Notes under the pieces: model-generated
The model's database searches: none
What the model saw: the letters and a program-made list of their open reading frames with translations, nothing else
What the model was told of the DNA's origin: nothing
NCBI GenBank assembly: GCA_017458065.1
Contig: JAFTGD010000047.1
Location: forward strand, 1-64,000
Origin: Oscillospiraceae bacterium
Lineage (GTDB): Bacteria; Bacillota; Clostridia; Oscillospirales; Oscillospiraceae
Length of the DNA: 64,000 nt
Direction: 5' to 3'
Program-made: the position numbers and the translations under genes
In this document: positions 15,142 through 23,564 of the stretch, one piece after another
How the letters are laid out: each line of letters begins with the position of its first letter
Position numbering within the stretch: the stretch's first letter is position 1

Positions 15142-16443
15142 ATGGGACTTATTCATGCAGCACTCGGTGCGGGAACAGGTGTCCTCGCCGACCAGTGGAA
15201 AGAGTATTTTTACTGTGAAGCTTTGCCGAACACCGTTCTGGCGACAAAGGGAAAGAAGCGTTCGACGCTGCGCGGCAGCAACAACGGTGTGGACAACATC
15301 ATTTCCAGCGGTTCTGTGATCGCCGTGGCTGACGGCCAGTGCATGCTGATCGTCGAGCAGGGGAAGATCGTGGACGTCTGCGCGGAACCCGGTGAATATC
15401 AGTACGATGCCTCTACAGAGCCCTCTGTTTTCTCAGGCAACCTGGGAGAGAGCATTGCAGAAGTGTTCAAAGTCCTCGGGAAACGCTTTACCTTTGGCGG
15501 CGAGACGCCCAAAGATCAGAGAATCTACTACTTCAACACAAAGGAGATCACCGGCAACAAGTACGGCACGCCCTCTCCGGTTCCCTTCCGCGTGGTAGAT
15601 CAGAATATCGGACTGGATATTGACATCTCCATCCGCTGCTTCGGCGAGTACAGCTTCCGTCTGACCAACCCGCTGCTGTTCTATACCAATGTCTGCGGCA
15701 ATGTGAAGAATGATTACACCGTCGAGCAGCTCAGCGGACAGATGCGGACGGAATTGCTCACGGCCCTCCAGCCCGCGTTTGCGAGAATCTCTGACATCGG
15801 CGTGCGTTATTCTGCTCTGCCCGGACATACCGGCGAGCTGGCAGATGCACTGAACAAGGAGCTCTCTGAGAAGTGGCTTGAGTACCGCGGTATGGAGATC
15901 GTTTCGATCGGCGTTTCCAGTGTCAAGGCCAGTGAAGAGGACGAGAAGATGATCAAGGAGCTGCAGCGCAATGCGGCTCTGAAGAATCCGAGCATGGCCG
16001 CCGCCCACCTGGTGGGCGCGCAGGCTGCCGCCATGCAGAGCGCCGCTGCCAATGAGGGCGCCGGCGCGGCGATGGGGTTTGTCGGGATGAACATGGCCCA
16101 GAACGCCGGAGGCATCAATGCGCAAAGCCTCTTCCAGATGGGCGCACAGACTGCCGAGCCGAAAGCGGACACCTGGATCTGCCCAAGCTGCGGAAGCCGC
16201 GCAAGCGGCAAATTCTGCCAGGAGTGCGGAACAAAGAAGCCGGAACCGGCCGCAGGCTGGACCTGCCCGAGCTGCGGCACGGTCAACAAAGGCAAGTTCT
16301 GCCAGGAATGCGGAACGAAGAAGCCGGAGGGTGTGCCTCAGTATCGCTGTGACAAGTGCGGCTGGGAGCCGGAGGATCCCTCTAACCCGCCCAAGTTCTG
16401 CCCGGAATGCGGAGATCCGTTTGACACCGGCGATCTGGTATGA
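15142..16443 (+). CDS. SPFH-domain protein with C-terminal zinc ribbons (YdjI-like)
   Basis: This 433-aa protein has an SPFH/band-7-like domain in residues ~20-290. An Ala/Gly/Met-rich linker follows, then three zinc-ribbon units (CPSCG...CQECG twice, CDKCG...CPECG once) at ~350-430. Bacillus subtilis YdjI, from the pspA-ydjGHI envelope-stress operon, has the same SPFH fold. ATG 15142 follows GAAAGGGGAAAG; the frame is open from 15121. Cognate YdjG- and YdjH-like proteins are encoded just downstream, so a membrane-associated stress complex is likely. No pspA is present nearby. Confidence 0.82.
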   Translation: MGLIHAALGAGTGVLADQWKEYFYCEALPNTVLATKGKKRSTLRGSNNGVDNIISSGSVIAVADGQCMLIVEQGKIVDVCAEPGEYQYDASTEPSVFSGNLGESIAEVFKVLGKRFTFGGETPKDQRIYYFNTKEITGNKYGTPSPVPFRVVDQNIGLDIDISIRCFGEYSFRLTNPLLFYTNVCGNVKNDYTVEQLSGQMRTELLTALQPAFARISDIGVRYSALPGHTGELADALNKELSEKWLEYRGMEIVSIGVSSVKASEEDEKMIKELQRNAALKNPSMAAAHLVGAQAAAMQSAAANEGAGAAMGFVGMNMAQNAGGINAQSLFQMGAQTAEPKADTWICPSCGSRASGKFCQECGTKKPEPAAGWTCPSCGTVNKGKFCQECGTKKPEGVPQYRCDKCGWEPEDPSNPPKFCPECGDPFDTGDLV

Positions 16444-16463
16444 TTGAAAAGGGGGAGTACGAC

Positions 16464-17411
16464 GTGGGCATACACAGACAGAAGCAGACTGTGCCCGTCC
16501 TGTCGGTACTCCTCCTGCTTTTGCTGGCTTCGCTTCTCTGCAGCGCCTGCGGCAACGCCGCGGATACAAGCGGGCTGTCCGGCCTGTGGCGGCTTGACGC
16601 CGTCGAGAATGGAATCGTGACTGTCCCGGACAGCACGGTAGAGCAAAACAGACTCCTTCTTCGGCTCGATCCAGACGGCAGCGGAATGCTGTACGGGGGA
16701 GAGACAGAGGGGCGCATCACATGGCGTTATGAACAGGGGAAGGTGATTCTGCAGACCGGGACGGCACTCCTGACCGGGTACGCCGATGAAAACGGCATCC
16801 GTCTTTATGCCGGGAATTCTGATTCGGTGCTTCATTTTGTACCGGATACCGGCGAAGCAGCTTCAGCTTCGACCGTGCAGGTATCTGCGGAAGCCTTTCT
16901 CGGAGACTGGTACGGCTGGTGGAGGATCGACCAATCCACCGGGACAATGCCGGTCAGCTGGTATGACTGCTGCGCCGAGTTTGTGCCGGAAGAGGACGGA
17001 TCAGTCCGGATGATCTTCTGGGATGAGGACGGCAGCTGGACGGAAGCGCTTGCGGAAATCACATTCCGGGTCCGTGAAGATGGAACGCTGGTATCTCAGA
17101 ACGGGTATTTCCTCTACCGTGAGGTAAAGGAAGGAGACTGGAAACTGAAAATACCGGCTCCTGCGATCTATATCGCCAATGTTGAGCACGAAGAGGAGAA
17201 CGAGCAATTCCATTCCAGCATCTATCTGCGGCCCTGGGGCGACAGATGGGACGATTCACCGGAAGAACAGAAGCCGTTTTATTTTGACGACTGGTATCTG
17301 CCGCTTGTGAAAAGCGGAGAGGAGATGCCGGATCGGATTCCCTGGGCAAGACTGGAAGAATACAGAGAGCTGCCGAAAAATGAGACAGAAGGGCTCTCTG
17401 ACGGGAGTTAA
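16464..17411 (+). CDS. Lipoprotein embedded in the SPFH/YdjGH cluster
   Basis: This is a 315-aa lipoprotein from a GTG start at 16464, preceded by AAGGGGGAG. An ATG at 16440 overlapping the SPFH stop would add eight residues before the signal sequence. A hydrophobic leader ends in a lipobox-like LCSAC. The mature part has two beta-rich repeats (SGLWRLDAVENG near the start, LGDWYGWWRIDQSTG in the middle), resembling lipocalin-like stress proteins. I do not recognise the family. Spacing of 2 bp to the next gene indicates co-transcription. Confidence 0.7.
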   Translation: MGIHRQKQTVPVLSVLLLLLLASLLCSACGNAADTSGLSGLWRLDAVENGIVTVPDSTVEQNRLLLRLDPDGSGMLYGGETEGRITWRYEQGKVILQTGTALLTGYADENGIRLYAGNSDSVLHFVPDTGEAASASTVQVSAEAFLGDWYGWWRIDQSTGTMPVSWYDCCAEFVPEEDGSVRMIFWDEDGSWTEALAEITFRVREDGTLVSQNGYFLYREVKEGDWKLKIPAPAIYIANVEHEEENEQFHSSIYLRPWGDRWDDSPEEQKPFYFDDWYLPLVKSGEEMPDRIPWARLEEYRELPKNETEGLSDGS

Positions 17412-17413
17412 AG

Positions 17414-18538
17414 ATGCCATCACAAGTAACAAATTATCAATGCCCCTCCTGTATGGGCCCGCTTCGTTATGACGGCGCCAGCGGAAAACTGCAGTGTGAT
17501 TACTGCGGCAGCAGCTTTACAACCGCCGAGATTGAAAAAATCTATCAGGAAAAGCTGGAGCAGGCCGAGCAGGCTGCGGTTGACGCTGCAGCAGCGGAAG
17601 CGGAACAGACCGGAGAGCATGACGGGGAAGAGTGGGACAACAGCAGCACGGTCTGGGATGCGGAACGGGACGGAATGAAGATCTATAACTGCCCGTCCTG
17701 CGGCGCGCAGATGATCTGCGACCAGACGACGGCTGCGACCAGCTGCCCATATTGCGGCAATCCCTCAGTGGTACCGGGACAGTTTCACGGGATGCTGAAG
17801 CCGGATTATATTCTGCCGTTTAAGCTGTCGAAAGAAGAAGCGGTTGAATCGCTGAGAAAGTACTATCGCGGAAAGAGCCTCCTTCCCAAAAAGTTTTCCG
17901 CGTCGAATCATCTGGAAGAGATCAAGGGCGTTTACGTCCCGTTCTGGCTGTTTGACGGGAAAGTATCCGCCGACATCAGCTACAAGGCGACCAGAGTCCT
18001 GTCCGCCAGGCAGGGAAACGAGATGGTGACCACGACGGAGTATTATGATGTCCGCCGTGCCGGTACGGTCCGCTTCACAAGGATCCCGGCTGACGGCTCA
18101 CGGAAAATGCCGGATGACTTAATGGATTCCATTGAGCCTTTTGACTATTCGGAGCTGAAGCCCTTCTCCACTGTTTATATGCCCGGCTTCCTCGCGGATA
18201 TCTACGATGTGGACGACAGGGAGAGCTTTGAGCGCGCCCAGACGCGCAGCGCCAATACGACGCTGAGTGTTTTTGATTCCAGCGTATCCGGATATTCCAC
18301 ACTGACGCCGACACGCAGGGATGTGAAAGTACAGCGGGAGAAGACGGCCTATGCCCTGCTGCCGGTATGGATGCTCAGCACCAAATGGAACGGCAAAAAC
18401 TTGATTTTTGCCATGAACGGCCAGACCGGAAAGTTTATTGGCGATCTGCCGGTATCGATGGGACGTTATTTTGCTTATCTTGCAGGAATAGCGGTACCGC
18501 TGGCGGCCGTTCTGGCGATTCTGCTGAAGATGATGTAG
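17414..18538 (+). CDS. YdjG-like zinc-ribbon membrane protein
   Basis: This 374-aa protein carries an N-terminal zinc ribbon (CPSC...CDYCG, residues 10-36) and a second ribbon (CPSCG...CPYCG, about 92-115). A large globular middle follows (GVYVPFWLFDGKV; TTEYYDVRRAGTV), then a C-terminal membrane helix (about 350-371). Order and neighbours match B. subtilis YdjG, which with YdjH recruits PspA and YdjI to the membrane. The start is ATG 17414 directly after the lipoprotein stop. Confidence 0.8.
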   Translation: MPSQVTNYQCPSCMGPLRYDGASGKLQCDYCGSSFTTAEIEKIYQEKLEQAEQAAVDAAAAEAEQTGEHDGEEWDNSSTVWDAERDGMKIYNCPSCGAQMICDQTTAATSCPYCGNPSVVPGQFHGMLKPDYILPFKLSKEEAVESLRKYYRGKSLLPKKFSASNHLEEIKGVYVPFWLFDGKVSADISYKATRVLSARQGNEMVTTTEYYDVRRAGTVRFTRIPADGSRKMPDDLMDSIEPFDYSELKPFSTVYMPGFLADIYDVDDRESFERAQTRSANTTLSVFDSSVSGYSTLTPTRRDVKVQREKTAYALLPVWMLSTKWNGKNLIFAMNGQTGKFIGDLPVSMGRYFAYLAGIAVPLAAVLAILLKMM

Positions 18539-18550
18539 GGAGGAGCGCAT

Positions 18551-19393
18551 ATGATGAAAAAAGGAACGCTCGCCCTGCTGCTGATTCTCGCTGTTCTGCT
18601 GCTGGGGACGATCCCGGCTTTTGCGGAGACCGGACAGTCCGGGCAGAACAGATTGCCTTACGATATCTCAGACACTGCCGGGCTGATGACTTCCGAACAG
18701 TGGCAGAAGCTGGAGACCGCTGCGGAACAGATTTCGGAGCGGTATCAGTGCGGTGTGTATATTGTGACGCTGGACGATTATAAGAGCTATGGATCCTACA
18801 GCAGCATCCGGAGCTTTTCGGAAGATTTCTACACCCACTATCAGATGGGCATGGGAGAGCGCAGAAACGGCATTCTTCTGGTCCTGAGCATGGCGGATCG
18901 GGATTACAGTCTGATCGCTTACGGCAGTGACGCACATTATGCCTTCACGGATTACGGTAAGCAGGTGCTGGCCGACAGCTTTTTGGACAACTTCGGACGC
19001 AATGACTGGTACGGCGGGTTTTCTGACTATGTGGAAGGCTGCTCTGAGCTCCTGGCGAGAGCTGCATCCGGACAGCCTCTGGATGTCAGCTATGAGAGCA
19101 GAGACGGTATCACGGAAGAGGTCGGCACCGCTGTGGTCATCGGCGTCCCGCTGCTGGTTGGCGTGGGCGCCTGTGAGGGGATGCGCCGCCGGATGAAGCC
19201 TGTCGCCAGGCAGAGCCGGGCGGATGAATACATTGTTCCCGGCGGGATCCATCTTGATATCAAAAAGGATGTTTTCCTCACCAGGACGGTCTCCAGAACG
19301 CCGATCCGAACGGAGAACAGGGACTCGCATTACGGAGGCGGCGGTACCACGGTGAACTCCGGCGGATTCTCCGGACAGAGCGGGAAATTCTGA
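18551..19393 (+). CDS. TPM-domain exported protein (YdjH-like)
   Basis: This 280-aa protein has a signal peptide (about 1-26, ending PAFAE) and a TPM domain (DTAGLMTSEQWQKLE to ~175; RRNGILLVLSMADRDYSL). A membrane helix at ~196-210 and a glycine-rich C-terminus ending GGGGTTVNSGGFSGQSGKF complete it. This is the architecture of B. subtilis YdjH. GGGAGGAG precedes ATG 18551. It is the last gene of the cluster. The catalytic ability of TPM domains in this family is uncertain. Confidence 0.82.
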   Translation: MMKKGTLALLLILAVLLLGTIPAFAETGQSGQNRLPYDISDTAGLMTSEQWQKLETAAEQISERYQCGVYIVTLDDYKSYGSYSSIRSFSEDFYTHYQMGMGERRNGILLVLSMADRDYSLIAYGSDAHYAFTDYGKQVLADSFLDNFGRNDWYGGFSDYVEGCSELLARAASGQPLDVSYESRDGITEEVGTAVVIGVPLLVGVGACEGMRRRMKPVARQSRADEYIVPGGIHLDIKKDVFLTRTVSRTPIRTENRDSHYGGGGTTVNSGGFSGQSGKF

Positions 19394-19405
19394 TGCATGA
19401 TCGAT

Positions 19406-19436
19406 GAAAAGAGCTGCTGCAGGCGGCTCTTTTCTG
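19406..19436 (+). terminator. Terminator of the SPFH cluster
   Basis: GAAAAGAGC (19406-19414) pairs perfectly with GCTCTTTTC (19426-19434) around an 11-nt loop, with the T tract forming the 3' arm. It lies 13 bp after the TPM gene stop. Confidence 0.7.
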
Positions 19437-19457
19437 ACATCAGGGGAGAATTGTCTC

Positions 19458-19491
19458 TTGTATTCCGGGAATGAATTTGGTAATATATAAT
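19458..19491 (+). promoter_or_regulatory. Predicted promoter of the protease-scpAB operon
   Basis: TTGTAT (19458-19463) is followed at 17 bp by TAATAT (19481-19486), and a perfect TATAAT lies at 19486-19491. The stretch lies between the upstream terminator and a strong ribosome site at 19517, so transcription start near 19495 is likely. Confidence 0.5.
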
Positions 19492-19529
19492 GACTATTTC
19501 TTTAGAACACGCTGAGAGGAGGGAGCGGC

Positions 19530-20207
19530 ATCAGCACACTGCAGACGATTTGGGACGGGTTTGATTTCAGCTATCTGCTGAGTATTCTGCTCGGTGTCGT
19601 TCCGTCTCTCCTTTGCATTACCCTGCATGAGCTTTCGCACGGTCTTGTGGCATATCGTCTGGGAGATGACACGGCCAAGCGGGCGGGACGTCTTACGCTG
19701 AACCCGCTGAAGCATCTGGACCCGATGGGACTGCTGATGATGCTTGTCTTCCGCTTCGGCTGGGCCAAACCGGTTCCCGTGAACATGATGAAGTTTCGGA
19801 ACCCGAAGCGCGGGATGGCGGTGACGGCCCTGGCAGGTCCGGGGTGCAACCTGCTGATCACGGTGGCGGCCCTTTTCCTCTATGGTGCGCTGATCCGGCC
19901 TCTTTCCGGGAATGCGGTCGGCGAGACGGTTTTGGAACTGCTGGAACTCACAGCCTATATGAGCCTTGGCTTCTGTATCTTTAATCTGATTCCGGTTCCG
20001 CCGCTTGACGGGTCCAAAATCCTGTTTTCTGCCCTGTCGGATGAGGCATACTGGAAGCTGATGCGGTATGAGCGGTATGGCTCCATTGCCCTGATCCTTC
20101 TGGTCTGGACAGGCTTCCTGGGAAGACCGCTGAGCAGGCTGATTCAGGGGGCGTACAGTTACCTGTTTCCCATCGCCAGAGCAGCGTTTCATCTTGTGAA
20201 TGGGTAG
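19530..20207 (+). CDS. Site-2 protease family M50 membrane protease with non-canonical start
   Basis: The 225-aa product has the zinc motif HELSH (residues 33-37) and the distal LDG motif (PPLDGSK) of rhomboid-independent intramembrane metalloproteases, with about four helices. The frame has no ATG, GTG or TTG before HELSH; the first such codon, GTG 19647, lies after the active site and would remove it. AGGAGGG at 19517-19523 sits six bases before ATC 19530, so initiation at ATC is the best reading, as known for AUU in infC. A point mutation or sequencing error is the alternative. Confidence 0.75.
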   Translation: MSTLQTIWDGFDFSYLLSILLGVVPSLLCITLHELSHGLVAYRLGDDTAKRAGRLTLNPLKHLDPMGLLMMLVFRFGWAKPVPVNMMKFRNPKRGMAVTALAGPGCNLLITVAALFLYGALIRPLSGNAVGETVLELLELTAYMSLGFCIFNLIPVPPLDGSKILFSALSDEAYWKLMRYERYGSIALILLVWTGFLGRPLSRLIQGAYSYLFPIARAAFHLVNG

Positions 20208-20218
20208 AGCAGACAACG

Positions 20219-21016
20219 ATGGATAATCCGAGCTTTCGCCTGGAGGGTATCGTCCGGGAAAAGGACAGCATGCAGGATTTTGAAGGGCCTTTGAGCCTGA
20301 TTCTGATGCTGCTGCAGAAAAATAAAATAGAGATTCGCGATTTGAGTGTTTCCGATATCCTGGACCAGTATCTGGAATACCTCAACCAGATGCAGAGCAT
20401 GGACCTGGAGATCGCGAGCGAATTTGTGCAGATGGCGTCGCATCTGCTTTATCTGAAAACGCGAACCCTGCTGACCACAGAGGAAGAAGTCAGCGAACTG
20501 GAGCTCCTGATGCAGTCGCTGGAACAGCTGCAGGCCAGAGACCGGTTTGCCGCGATGTCCGTGGTGATCCCGCAGATGAAAGCGGCTTCGGAGAAAGGCC
20601 TTCTCTTCATGACGAAGCATCCGGAGCCGCTGCAGAGTAAAAAGCGGGAGTATGATTACCGGCATGAGCCGGTTGATCTGCTGAAAGCGATGCTTGACGT
20701 TTGGAGCCGCGGCACGGCAGCGCCAGTGACGGAAGAACGTCTGTTTGCGGCGATGCCGCGCAGAATTGTCTACAGTGTCAGAACAAAAGGAATGGAAATC
20801 CTGAACAGTCTGCGCAGCGGCCCTCAGGCTTTGAGCCGGCTTTACGGCAGATGCAGCTCGGGATCGGAAATTGTCGCGACGTTTGTCGCGGTACTGGAGC
20901 TGTGCAAAACCGGCAGCATTCTGTTTGAGCGTGTCGACGAGCAGATTGTACTGCAGTTTACAGGGGCTGAGTCGGAAATCGAGCAGATCCTGGAACACTT
21001 TGAGGATGAAGAATGA
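20219..21016 (+). CDS. scpA: Segregation and condensation protein A
   Basis: This 265-aa kleisin of the Smc-ScpAB condensin has the conserved N-terminus DFEGPLSLILMLLQKNKIEI, which contacts the Smc neck, and DLEIASEFVQMASHLLYLKTR. A C-terminal winged-helix part binds the Smc head. Its last bases overlap the scpB start (ATGA). Sitting between the site-2 protease and scpB is a common Clostridia arrangement. Confidence 0.95.
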   Translation: MDNPSFRLEGIVREKDSMQDFEGPLSLILMLLQKNKIEIRDLSVSDILDQYLEYLNQMQSMDLEIASEFVQMASHLLYLKTRTLLTTEEEVSELELLMQSLEQLQARDRFAAMSVVIPQMKAASEKGLLFMTKHPEPLQSKKREYDYRHEPVDLLKAMLDVWSRGTAAPVTEERLFAAMPRRIVYSVRTKGMEILNSLRSGPQALSRLYGRCSSGSEIVATFVAVLELCKTGSILFERVDEQIVLQFTGAESEIEQILEHFEDEE

Positions 21017-21630
21017 AGGATTTGAAAAACGCGCTGGAGGCCGTTTTGTTTGCCGCCGGCGAGAGTGTGCCGGTCGGCAGACTGACTCTCGTTTTCGCTG
21101 TGGAGCAGGATGAGATACTCGAGGCTGCCAGAGAACTTGCCGAGGAATATGACCGGGGAGAGCGAGGGATCCGGCTGCTGCGGATGGACAACAAGCTGCA
21201 GTTGTGTTCGTCCCCGGAGTATGCCCAGCTGATTATCCGAACGCTGGAGCAGAGGAAGCCACCGATGCTGTCGCCGGCGGCTCTCGAGACTTTGTCGATT
21301 GTCGCCTACTATCAGCCGGTTACAAGGGCTGTGATTGAAAAAATGCGCGGGGTGGACAGCAGCTATACCGTCTCAGCTCTTCAGGAAAGAGGTCTGATTG
21401 AAGCCTGCGGAAAGCTGGAGGCCCCCGGCAGACCGACGCTCTATGCGACGACGGACGCCTTTTTGCGTGTGATGGGAATACAGACTCTTCAGCAGCTTCC
21501 GCCTCTGCCCGAAGTGCAGGGCAGCGAGGGGACGGAACAGCTGCGTAAGAGCATTGCAAAACTGCAGGAGCAGGAGGAGACCCAGCAGACCCTTTTTGCC
21601 GACTCCGGCTCAGCGCAGACAGAGGAGTGA
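21013..21630 (+). CDS. scpB: Segregation and condensation protein B
   Basis: This 205-aa protein consists of two winged-helix domains. Diagnostic text includes AVLFAAGESVPVGRL at the start and LSPAALETLSIVAYYQPVTR with IEKMRGVDSSYTVSALQERG in the second domain. It dimerises and binds ScpA in the condensin complex. It is translated by coupling to scpA. The final ~25 residues are Gln/Glu-rich and probably disordered. Confidence 0.95.
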   Translation: MKDLKNALEAVLFAAGESVPVGRLTLVFAVEQDEILEAARELAEEYDRGERGIRLLRMDNKLQLCSSPEYAQLIIRTLEQRKPPMLSPAALETLSIVAYYQPVTRAVIEKMRGVDSSYTVSALQERGLIEACGKLEAPGRPTLYATTDAFLRVMGIQTLQQLPPLPEVQGSEGTEQLRKSIAKLQEQEETQQTLFADSGSAQTEE

Positions 21631-21637
21631 TATTGCG

Positions 21638-22366
21638 ATGGTCGGTTGGATTATTCTTGCCATCCTGGTCGGCCTGATTGTTCTGGTGATGCTGGTTCCG
21701 GTGGGCGCGGATATCCGGTACGAGGATGAGGTGATCCGTGTATCAGCCAAGGCCGCGGGGATCAAGCTGCAGCTGATTCCAAAGCCGAAGAGGGAACCGA
21801 AGCCCGAGAAACCAAAAAAAGAAAAACCGAAGAAAGAAAAAAAGCCGAAAGCAGAAGGGGAAAAACCCAAAAAGAAGGGCAAAAGATCGCTTCCTTTTAA
21901 TGCGGAAGAAATTCTTGAGCTGCTGAAGACGGTGCTCCGGTGCTTCGGACGCTTCGGGAAGAAGTTTAAAGTTGAGCGCTTTGTTCTTCACTGGATCGCC
22001 GCAGGCTGGGATCCCTATTACACGGCACGGACTTTTTCTGTGGTGAACGCAGGTCTTTCACAGCTGGCGCCGATCTGTACAGAGCGTTTCCATTGCAGAG
22101 ACAGCAGTGTGTGGACGGATATTGATTTTGTCCGGGAGGATATGTTCCTGGAATTCGGCCTCACCATGACCATCCGTATTGGCCAGATTGTCGGGACGGG
22201 CCTCAGCATCGGCTTCGGGGCGTTGAAGATCTATCTCCGCAGCAGGCGAAGGGCAAAGCGGGAAGCAAAAGAAGAAGCCGCGGCGCTCGCAAACTGGCTT
22301 CGTGAGCATCCCGAGGAAGCAGCGGCCTTTCAGGCAGAACAGCAGGAGACGCAGCTTACGGCTTAA
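21638..22366 (+). CDS. DUF2953 membrane-anchored protein
   Basis: This 242-aa protein has an N-terminal membrane helix (about 4-24), then a very Lys/Pro/Glu-rich spacer (about residues 48-82). A beta-rich C-terminal domain follows, with VLHWIAAGWDPYYTARTFSVVNA typical of DUF2953. ATG 21638 is preceded by GAGGAG at the end of scpB. In Clostridia the family sits with scpAB and ytfJ, as here, and is linked to sporulation or the envelope by association only. The molecular role is unknown. Confidence 0.78.
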   Translation: MVGWIILAILVGLIVLVMLVPVGADIRYEDEVIRVSAKAAGIKLQLIPKPKREPKPEKPKKEKPKKEKKPKAEGEKPKKKGKRSLPFNAEEILELLKTVLRCFGRFGKKFKVERFVLHWIAAGWDPYYTARTFSVVNAGLSQLAPICTERFHCRDSSVWTDIDFVREDMFLEFGLTMTIRIGQIVGTGLSIGFGALKIYLRSRRRAKREAKEEAAALANWLREHPEEAAAFQAEQQETQLTA

Positions 22367-22458
22367 ACAGGCCGGGATCCCCATTTGGTAACGCACAGCG
22401 CATGATGCGCTATATCATATCAGTTTTGGAAGAAGAAAATCGAAAGGAAGATTCTACT

Positions 22459-22848
22459 ATGGAGAACACAAACCCGATCGGCAACCTCATGCAGGCTACT
22501 ATGGACAATGTGAAGAACATGCTGAAGGTCGACACTGTGGTCGGCGATCCGATCTATACGCCGGACGGCATCACCCTCGTACCGATTTCGCGCGTCAGCG
22601 TTGGCTTTGGCGGCGGCGGAGTCGAATTCACCGGAAAAAAGATCGGCGGGGACAGACCTTACGGCGGCGGGAACGCTACCGGTGTGAAAATCGATCCGAT
22701 CGGGTTCCTCGTGATCAAAGAGGGCGTGATCCGCATGATCAATGTCACACCGCCGGCCAGCAATACTGTTGACCGTCTGATCGATCTGGTGCCGCAGGTA
22801 ATGGACAAGATCGACAATTTCATCGATAAGCAGAAGAACGCGACCTGA
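22459..22848 (+). CDS. ytfJ: Spore protein YtfJ/GerW family
   Basis: This 129-aa protein contains VDTVVGDPIYTPDGITLVPISRVSVGFGGGG near residues 23-53, the family signature. In B. subtilis GerW (YtfJ) is a sporulation protein needed for normal L-alanine germination. ATG 22459 has GAAAGGAAG upstream; the frame extends to 22402 without a site. Its presence supports a spore-forming ancestry. The stop overlaps the next start (TGATG). Confidence 0.9.
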   Translation: MENTNPIGNLMQATMDNVKNMLKVDTVVGDPIYTPDGITLVPISRVSVGFGGGGVEFTGKKIGGDRPYGGGNATGVKIDPIGFLVIKEGVIRMINVTPPASNTVDRLIDLVPQVMDKIDNFIDKQKNAT

Positions 22849-23564
22849 TGGCGGAGCGCCTGCAGAAAATAATTGCGAAATCCGGCCTGATGTCAAGGCG
22901 CGCGGCAGAGGAAGCGATCCGCACAGGACGGGTGACGGTGAACGGTTCCCCCGCACAGCTCGGGGACAGCGCCGGCGAAGAGGACGATATCCTTCTTGAC
23001 GGAGAGCCTCTCCCTGTTACGGAGCAGAAGCGCTACTACATGCTCAACAAGCCGAGAGGCTATGTATGCACGATGCACGACGAACAGGGGAGAAAAACCG
23101 TCCGGGAACTTCTGCCGCAAGACGCGGGCAGAGTTTATCCGGTCGGGAGGCTGGATCTCATGTCGGAAGGACTGCTCCTGATGACCAATGACGGGGACTT
23201 TGCCTATCATGTGATGCACCCCTCCGGACAGCTCCTGAAAACATATCGTGTCAGGGTGGAGGGAGACGAACTCGAAGCGGGGATAGACCGTCTGAGAGAA
23301 CCGTTTCGCCTGGATAACGCCGTGGTACAGGCTGTTAAACTGGAAGTGCTGAAACGGGATCATTCTTCCGCGGTGCTGGATGTTACCATCGGAGAGGGAA
23401 GAAACCGCGAGATCAGAAGGATGTGCGATGCGGCAGGGCTCCGTGTGAAGCGGCTGACCCGAATCGCGGAAGGCCCGCTCTCGCTCGGCAGGCTCCCGGC
23501 GGGAAAATGCCGGACACTGACAGAAGACGAAATCAGCGCCGTGCTGGGAGCGAAAAGCCTATGA
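22848..23564 (+). CDS. rluB: RluB-type rRNA pseudouridine synthase
   Basis: This 238-aa protein has an S4 domain (RLQKIIAKSGLMSRRAAEEAI) and an RsuA-family catalytic domain with the GRLDLMSEGLLLMTNDGD motif, where Asp is the catalytic nucleophile, and GRNREIRRM. It is predicted to modify 23S rRNA helix 89/90 like RluB. It is coupled at both ends: it overlaps ytfJ by one base and the next gene by an ATGA. Confidence 0.92.
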   Translation: MAERLQKIIAKSGLMSRRAAEEAIRTGRVTVNGSPAQLGDSAGEEDDILLDGEPLPVTEQKRYYMLNKPRGYVCTMHDEQGRKTVRELLPQDAGRVYPVGRLDLMSEGLLLMTNDGDFAYHVMHPSGQLLKTYRVRVEGDELEAGIDRLREPFRLDNAVVQAVKLEVLKRDHSSAVLDVTIGEGRNREIRRMCDAAGLRVKRLTRIAEGPLSLGRLPAGKCRTLTEDEISAVLGAKSL

